64,000 bases of DNA from Drechmeria coniospora (lineage: Eukaryota > Ascomycota > Sordariomycetes > Hypocreales > Ophiocordycipitaceae). The stretch spans positions 8,033,222 through 8,097,221 of the forward strand of contig NC_054390.1 of NCBI RefSeq assembly GCF_001625195.1, read 5' to 3'. How positions within the stretch are numbered: the stretch's first letter is position 1; each line of letters starts with the position of its first letter. Positions 58,964 to 64,000 of the stretch are shown in pieces. A program made the position numbers and the translations under genes. The notes beneath the pieces were generated by a model. It saw nothing but the letters and a program-made list of their open reading frames with translations, did not search any database and had not been told where the DNA came from.

Positions 58964-61900
58964 GGTCGCTTCGCGGCGAGGGCGCCGTGGAGGAACAGGC
59001 ACCGAGTGCGGGCGGGTAGGTCTAGGAGCTAATGGAATGAAGGAGAGGGTCTACCGATGATGAATCGACGAGAAGATGAGCGGCACGGGCACATGCACGA
59101 CACAAGACGACGCACTTTGCCTTTTTTTCGAAGCCCCTTTGATTCTCGGCTTGCTGGCCAAGTAGGGAGGCGATGAGGCTGGGAAGAGAAAGAAAAAAAA
59201 AGGCAGGCAAGAGGGAAGAAGCTGTCGATGGAAGGACGGACTGCCCAAGGCCATCATTTTCCACGGCGGTCACGGCAAGTGCCGGTTTCGCTCAGCCAAG
59301 CGCGGGCCCCATGCCTCAGGCAATGACGGGTACTTGGGTTGCGGGGAGTACGAGTAAGTGCCGGCAAATTAGCTGCACTGTACGGAGCACTCTGCCGGGT
59401 ACGTAAGTACGGAGTACAAGCAAGTATATGTACAACTATTATTGGTTTTCCGTACACTTGCCGTGCCTCCTTCACACTGCATGTGAAGTACTGTACATGC
59501 ACACACAAGTACCTACCTAAGTATGTCGGCACTTAAGTACTTGCATTGCAGTACATACATGTAATGGTACGGAGCAACCGTCGGCAGCATGCTGGATGAT
59601 GAATGAGGCCGCCCACGTAATGCACAGTGCATCCATGGCTACTCGCACATACGCCATGCCTCATGGCAATTATTACCCACTACGGAGTACTCCGCACCGA
59701 ATACTGTACCTTGACTGCACATGCCATGAGTGCAGCTCCTGTAAGTACACTTGCATGTACGGAGTACAGTACTTGCCGTTTTGCCTGCTTGTATGGTGCA
59801 CTTGCTAGTGATGACTTGTACAAGTACTTGCATGCGATATACAGTAGTACTTACATGCACTTGTAATTACTGAGTACTTACTAGGTACCTTGGCTGCGCA
59901 TGCCGGGCCCGCCATTGCTGGCGGGCTATACCTCAACTGCACATACACTAGAGCGGATTCGCCACGCACCGGCAGCCAGACCCTGTGTTGGCGACGATGG
60001 CCTTTGCCGTCTTGGTCCTGTTCTGAAGTAGACGCCGTCGTACGGCACGATGGCAGACGCAGAGTACATGCAAGCGCTCGCGAGAATACAAAATAAAATG
60101 ACAAGGAAAGGGGAAAGGGGAAGCGTTGACACTTTGGCTTGGCTGCCCTAGGTGCTGTGCACTTACTAATTACTGGTGCTCCGTACTCCGTAAGTACTGT
60201 CGATCGGATCTGCGCTTCGACCCACTTCTCGCGGCTACAGCAGGCCGCGCAGCCGCCGGGGATATTCATGCACCATGGCTGTACGAGTAAGTGACGGTGA
60301 AAAAATGGACAGTCGCGTCCAGGTACTCGGGTCGGTAGGTTGTGATGGTAAGTATGTTGTAATTACTCCGTGCTACGAGTATATGCATTGAGATGCCTAC
60401 ATGTACAATGAATTACTCCGTACTTGCTTGCAAGCACTCGGTGCTCCGTACTCTGCATGTACTGTATTGTCAAGCACTGTACTGTACTTGGTGTCAAGCA
60501 CTGAAGTACAGCAAGTATACCTACTAGTAGTAGGGACAGGTGTCGGTCTGCTTGTACAGTATACAAAGTACAATACGAGGAGATTGCTGTTATGTGACAT
60601 GTACATGTACTCGGTTCTGGCAACAAGCATCCCGCTCCGTGACCATTGCTGAACGTGCCTTGGCCCCCCACCTGCGGGTCGCTCTCTCGCCAGGTTCTCG
60701 CCGGATGAACGAGAGATTCTTGAGCAATCTTCCGCAATGCTTGGCCCTGATTGAGGGTTGATGTCCATGGACGTCCCAGCCTTTCGCCCTCCTCCAGCTC
60801 GCCACTCTCTGTCTTGCCGCAGCGCTTAATCGCCACCTTGGCGGCCTTCCTTTCCGGTACACCATGTATTGGCCTTGGCTTCCACTGCGGCGGGGGCCTG
60901 TAAGAGGTACGCCATCGTGCGCAGGGCGGATCCAAGTACAGCACGTCGGCATGCACGCAATCAACGTACTCGCACATGTGCAGACGCAAGGCGAAGATGG
61001 CACCTTTGCACCTCTTGGTTTGCATGAACAAATCAAGCATCCTTTCTAGCCATCAAGGCCACGAGGACATGAACGATGCGACTGCAGGCCGACCGCCGAC
61101 CAGCGACAGCATCACTAGGGCGAGAATCCAGCGAGAAGCTTCTCGGTCGCGCCCAAAGTATACAAAGGTACTCGTGCATGTACTGGGAGGTAGTTGCGCA
61201 GCCTTCGTCGTAGGTGCAGGTACCGCACCGGTAGGTGCAAGATACGGACATGTACATTTGGCGCCGTCACGTCGTGCTACTTGATTAGTACTGTACAACC
61301 ACATGCGGATCAGCGCCTCCCCGGGGACACAGGCCTCCATTCGCTGTTCTCCTGGCGATGGATGGCGCGGGGAACACGGTATAGAAGTCCGTACCATCAG
61401 TCTACCTAGTAGCATCTGCCTGCCGTTGAACTCTGCGTGTGCACCGTGTACGGAGGGCATGCAGTAAGTACTATGCTATGCTACAAGTACATCGGCTCCC
61501 TGGGGACCGTTGACGTGCTGTGCTTGAGTTGATGTGCACAGTCGGCGATACTACGTGCCTAGTACCTACTACTACCCACAATAGGTACGGTACTAGGTAC
61601 TACAGGTAATTACTAGTAGTCTGGAGGGGTAGGCCATACTCTGCACATGCATGGAAGGACTCGGTAGGTCCATTCCGTACTCCGAACCCGCACGTGTTTG
61701 TACTTGAGGAGGAGGAGCACGTGTACCTAGTACCTACTAGGTGCAAGTACATGGGGTAGACAGGCACTCGCAGCATGTACGCGTTTGTACTGGCGGAGGA
61801 GGAGCATGTGTACGTGGCAAGTAACTACTAGGTAGGTACAAGTGCATGTGGCAAACGGGTGCTCTGAGCATGTAATTACGGGTTGAGCTTGCGGAGGAGG

Positions 61901-63335
61901 AGCATGTGAACCTAGTAGTGAGTAATTGGGTGCAAGTGCATGTGGTAGACGGTGCTCTGAGCGTGTAATTACGGGGTTGTACTTGCGGAGGAGGAGCATA
62001 TTCATGTGCTTGGCTACAGTACCAAGGTATAAGCAAGTATATGTGGTAGCCAGGTATTCGGAGCATGTACACGTTTCTACCGGCAAAGGAGGTGTATGTG
62101 TATCGAAGAACAGGCATATGGCGTAGACAGATACTCTGAGCATGCACGCGTTTGTACTTGAGGAGGAGCAGCAGGTGTGGTGTACAAGAAAAACTGCCTA
62201 GCAGGTATAATACATGTGGTGGACAGGTGCTACGAACATATACTGTATTACGTGATGTACCTATTTGTCCTCGTGGAGGAGGAACATGAGTAACAAAGTG
62301 TACACGAGGTCGGCATGTACTCCGAACAGGTACGTGGATGTACTTGCAGAGGAGGAGAATGCGTAACTTGGTGTACATGCGGCGGGCTGGTGCTCCGCGC
62401 ATGCATCCAAGTACTCCGTACTACGAGGTCTACTCCGAACAGGTACGTGCTTGTACCTGCAGAGGAGGAACATGTGCCACTACAGCAGGCGCACAAGTAC
62501 CTGTGATAGGCAGGTACGGAGTGCACTGTACGTACTTACTGTACTTGTATGCTTGGGTACTAGGTACCAAGGTACTGAGGGAATCGTTCACAGTACCACG
62601 TAGGTAACCGAGTGTGCAGGTATGAATACTACCAGTACTTAAGTACAGTACTTAGTTGACTACAATTACTATTACTATTTGCAAGTAGCACGTATGGAGT
62701 ACTCCGTATCACAAGTACAAATACTACGTACTTTCTCCGTAATGCTCTCTAATCCTCCGTACTCGTCAGTGTCATGTATTACTCGACAGTACTCCGTACA
62801 GTAAAAAAAAAAAAGCAAGAATACAAACGCAGTCTAGCGTCTAGGAGTCAGTCATGGGCGTGCGGGAAATAGTGCTTCCCCTTACTCCGTATTGAGCTGT
62901 TAAATTTCTACAACGGCCGTCTTTTGTTCTCGCGCTAGCTCTTCTGGGACTGGCAGGCCGCGACGGTCGCGCTGTGACGCTCACATTACTTGTACATGTC
63001 ATCAAGAATACAGGCACTTGTCCTCCTTAATTAACTGGAGCTATGCTGCTTTGGGTAATACCCTCTTCGAGCCAACCGCCATCGAATCCTCGGTCATCAT
63101 CGCGCAGCTTTTTTGCGCGTATCCGAATCGTCCACCATCCTATCCATCCAACCCTCTCCTCACCTCCCACGCCTCGTCCAGCCACCAGCCCATTCAATCG
63201 TCGGCCCGCCGTCGTCTGGACCTCGACCTCTCCTGCGGCCCCTTTGACTCTTTCCATCCTCTTCTTCCCTCGCTCCCTCCTTTCCCTCTCCTTCATTCTT
63301 TGCTTGCTTGCAGCTCCTACGCGCTCCGGATAATA
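58964..63335. other. Gene-poor spacer before TOM70
   Basis: Promoter of the PLP enzyme at the left. GTAC-saturated DNA (59330-59890, 60140-60640) and a GC-rich block (60640-61440) follow, then the degenerate minisatellite (61690-62525), more GTAC-rich DNA (62520-62800), an A12 run near 62803-62814, and the pyrimidine-rich leader of TOM70 (63060-63335). No protein-coding gene is recognisable. Confidence 0.6.
61690..62525. repeat. Degenerate minisatellite, about 9 units of 75-110 bp
   Basis: Each unit begins with a core like TTGTACTTGCGGAGGAGGAG, then CATGTG, a variable middle containing GTGCAAGTGCATGTGG and TAGACAGGTGC, then CTCTGAGCATGTA. Core starts lie near 61697, 61783, 61883, 61978, 62076, 62153, 62250, 62335 and 62450. 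Units differ by many substitutions and indels, so the array is old. Minus-strand frames give repeated Cys/His/Pro-rich peptides, probably an artefact. Confidence 0.82.
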
Positions 63336-64000
63336 ATGTCCAATCCCCTCCCCTCGGTTCCTCGAGCCGCCGCTCCGACGGTCATTCCCATCGATGCCCC
63401 CTCCTCCACCTGGGATCGCATCACCTCGTGGGTCTCGAAGAACAAGGCCGTCGTCTACACCATCGCCGGCGTCGCCGTTGCCGTCACCGGTGCCGGCGTC
63501 GTCTACTACCTCAACTCGGACTTGGTACGTCAAGTTGCCCCCCCCCCCCCCTCCCCCCCAACCCCGGCCCTTGTGGAACGGAAGCTCACCATCCGCCAGA
63601 CCAAGCCGACGCCCTCGCCGAAGCTCAGCAAAAAGGAGAGGCGGAAGCGGAAAGAGGCCGAGCGCAAGGCTTCCGAGAGCAAGGAGGCCGTCGCCGCCCA
63701 GCACCAAGCCGCCTCGGCCGAGAGCGAGGCCGACCTTCCGGACGTCGATGAACACTCGGTCCTCGCCTTGACCCCGGAGCAGCGGGACGAGTATGCCGCG
63801 AGGCTCAAGCAGGCCGGCAACAAGGCCTACGGCGACAAGGCCTACAACAAGGCCATCGGCCTCTACTCCCAGGCCATCCTCTGCAAGCCCGACCCCGTCT
63901 TCTACTCGAACCGCGCCGCCTGCCACAGCGCCATGAGCGAGTGGGACAAGGTCATCGAGGACACGACGGCCGCCATCAACATGGACGCCGAGTACGTCAA
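63336..64000 (+). CDS. TOM70: Mitochondrial outer-membrane import receptor TOM70, 5' part
   Basis: Receptor that binds Hsp70/Hsp90-bound precursors and passes them to the TOM pore. ATG at 63336 (ATAATAATG context). Exon 1 is 63336-63524, intron 63525-63599 (GTACGT donor followed by a C14 T C7 tract, CGCCAG acceptor), and exon 2 runs from 63600 off the right edge. About 196 residues are visible. The N-terminus has a single membrane anchor (AVVYTIAGVAVAVTGAGVVYYL) close to the start, then a charged Lys/Glu linker (LSKKERRKRKEAERK), then the first TPR unit beginning LKQAGNKAYGDKAYNKAIGLY, with PVFYSNRAACHSAM continuing it. Anchor, charged linker and TPR in this order are diagnostic. The other TPRs lie outside the window. 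Confidence 0.93.
   Translation, partial: MSNPLPSVPRAAAPTVIPIDAPSSTWDRITSWVSKNKAVVYTIAGVAVAVTGAGVVYYLNSDLVRQVAPPPPSPPTPALVERKLTIRQTKPTPSPKLSKKERRKRKEAERKASESKEAVAAQHQAASAESEADLPDVDEHSVLALTPEQRDEYAARLKQAGNKAYGDKAYNKAIGLYSQAILCKPDPVFYSNRAACHSAMSEWDKVIEDTTAAINMDAEYV

Noticed and set aside
58964..59002. In-frame extension of the PLP enzyme to 59002
   Set aside because: It would need a GTG start; the ATG at 58963 is in good position for the family's N-terminus.
61690..62525. Possible CRISPR-like array
   Set aside because: Repeats are long, degenerate and without unique fixed-length spacers, and the host is eukaryotic.

Overview
The window looks like nuclear DNA of a filamentous ascomycete (Pezizomycotina), most likely a hypocrealean sordariomycete. 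The reasons are GC-rich coding frames broken by short introns (about 45-190 bp) with GT donors, CTRAY-type branch sites and AG acceptors, plus a gene set that includes a Medusa/Ren1-type developmental regulator, an ENA-type sodium P-type ATPase, a GMC fatty-alcohol oxidase and a GH128 wall glucanase. Family or genus cannot be fixed from the sequence alone.

Layout. 1-2994: 3' part of an M16 insulinase-type protease (Ste23/IDE), plus strand. 4778-9714: UBP12/USP15-type ubiquitin hydrolase, plus, 5' end unresolved. 9715-15543: large gene-poor spacer with microsatellites, a 12-bp minisatellite and a short inverted-repeat element. 15544-18210: cyclic-nucleotide phosphodiesterase, plus. 20312-22826: long-chain fatty-alcohol oxidase, plus. 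22827-29248: gene-poor spacer with two more short inverted-repeat elements. 29249-31832: Medusa-type regulator, plus. 33825-35578: two tandem, frameshifted PLAT-like genes, minus. 40181-41197: beta-carbonic anhydrase, plus, convergent with the ENA ATPase 41731-45359, minus. 49111-50070: GPI-anchored GH128 glucanase, minus. 51888-53412: peroxisomal 3-ketoacyl-CoA thiolase with a PTS2 signal, plus. 54633-57244: SulP/SLC26 anion transporter with STAS domain, plus. 58065-58963: class IV PLP enzyme of the aminodeoxychorismate-lyase type, minus. 63336-64000: 5' part of TOM70, plus.

The genes do not form an obvious secondary-metabolite or operon-like cluster. They are mostly conserved housekeeping genes. 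Two touch fatty-chain catabolism (alcohol oxidase, thiolase) and three touch ion, sulfate/anion or bicarbonate balance (ENA, SulP, carbonic anhydrase), but they are interspersed and I infer no co-regulation.

The unusual content is in the spacers, which make up roughly half of the window. They are saturated with GTAC-centred words, especially TACGGAGTAC/GTACTCCGTA and AAGTACTTAC. They also carry a small MITE-like family (four copies seen, 75-97 bp, TA target sites, GTGG...CCAC ends), a degenerate minisatellite of about 9 units at 61.7-62.5 kb, and a 12-bp minisatellite. A separate 12-bp minisatellite lies inside the carbonic anhydrase reading frame. All calls were made by reading the sequence; no database search was run.
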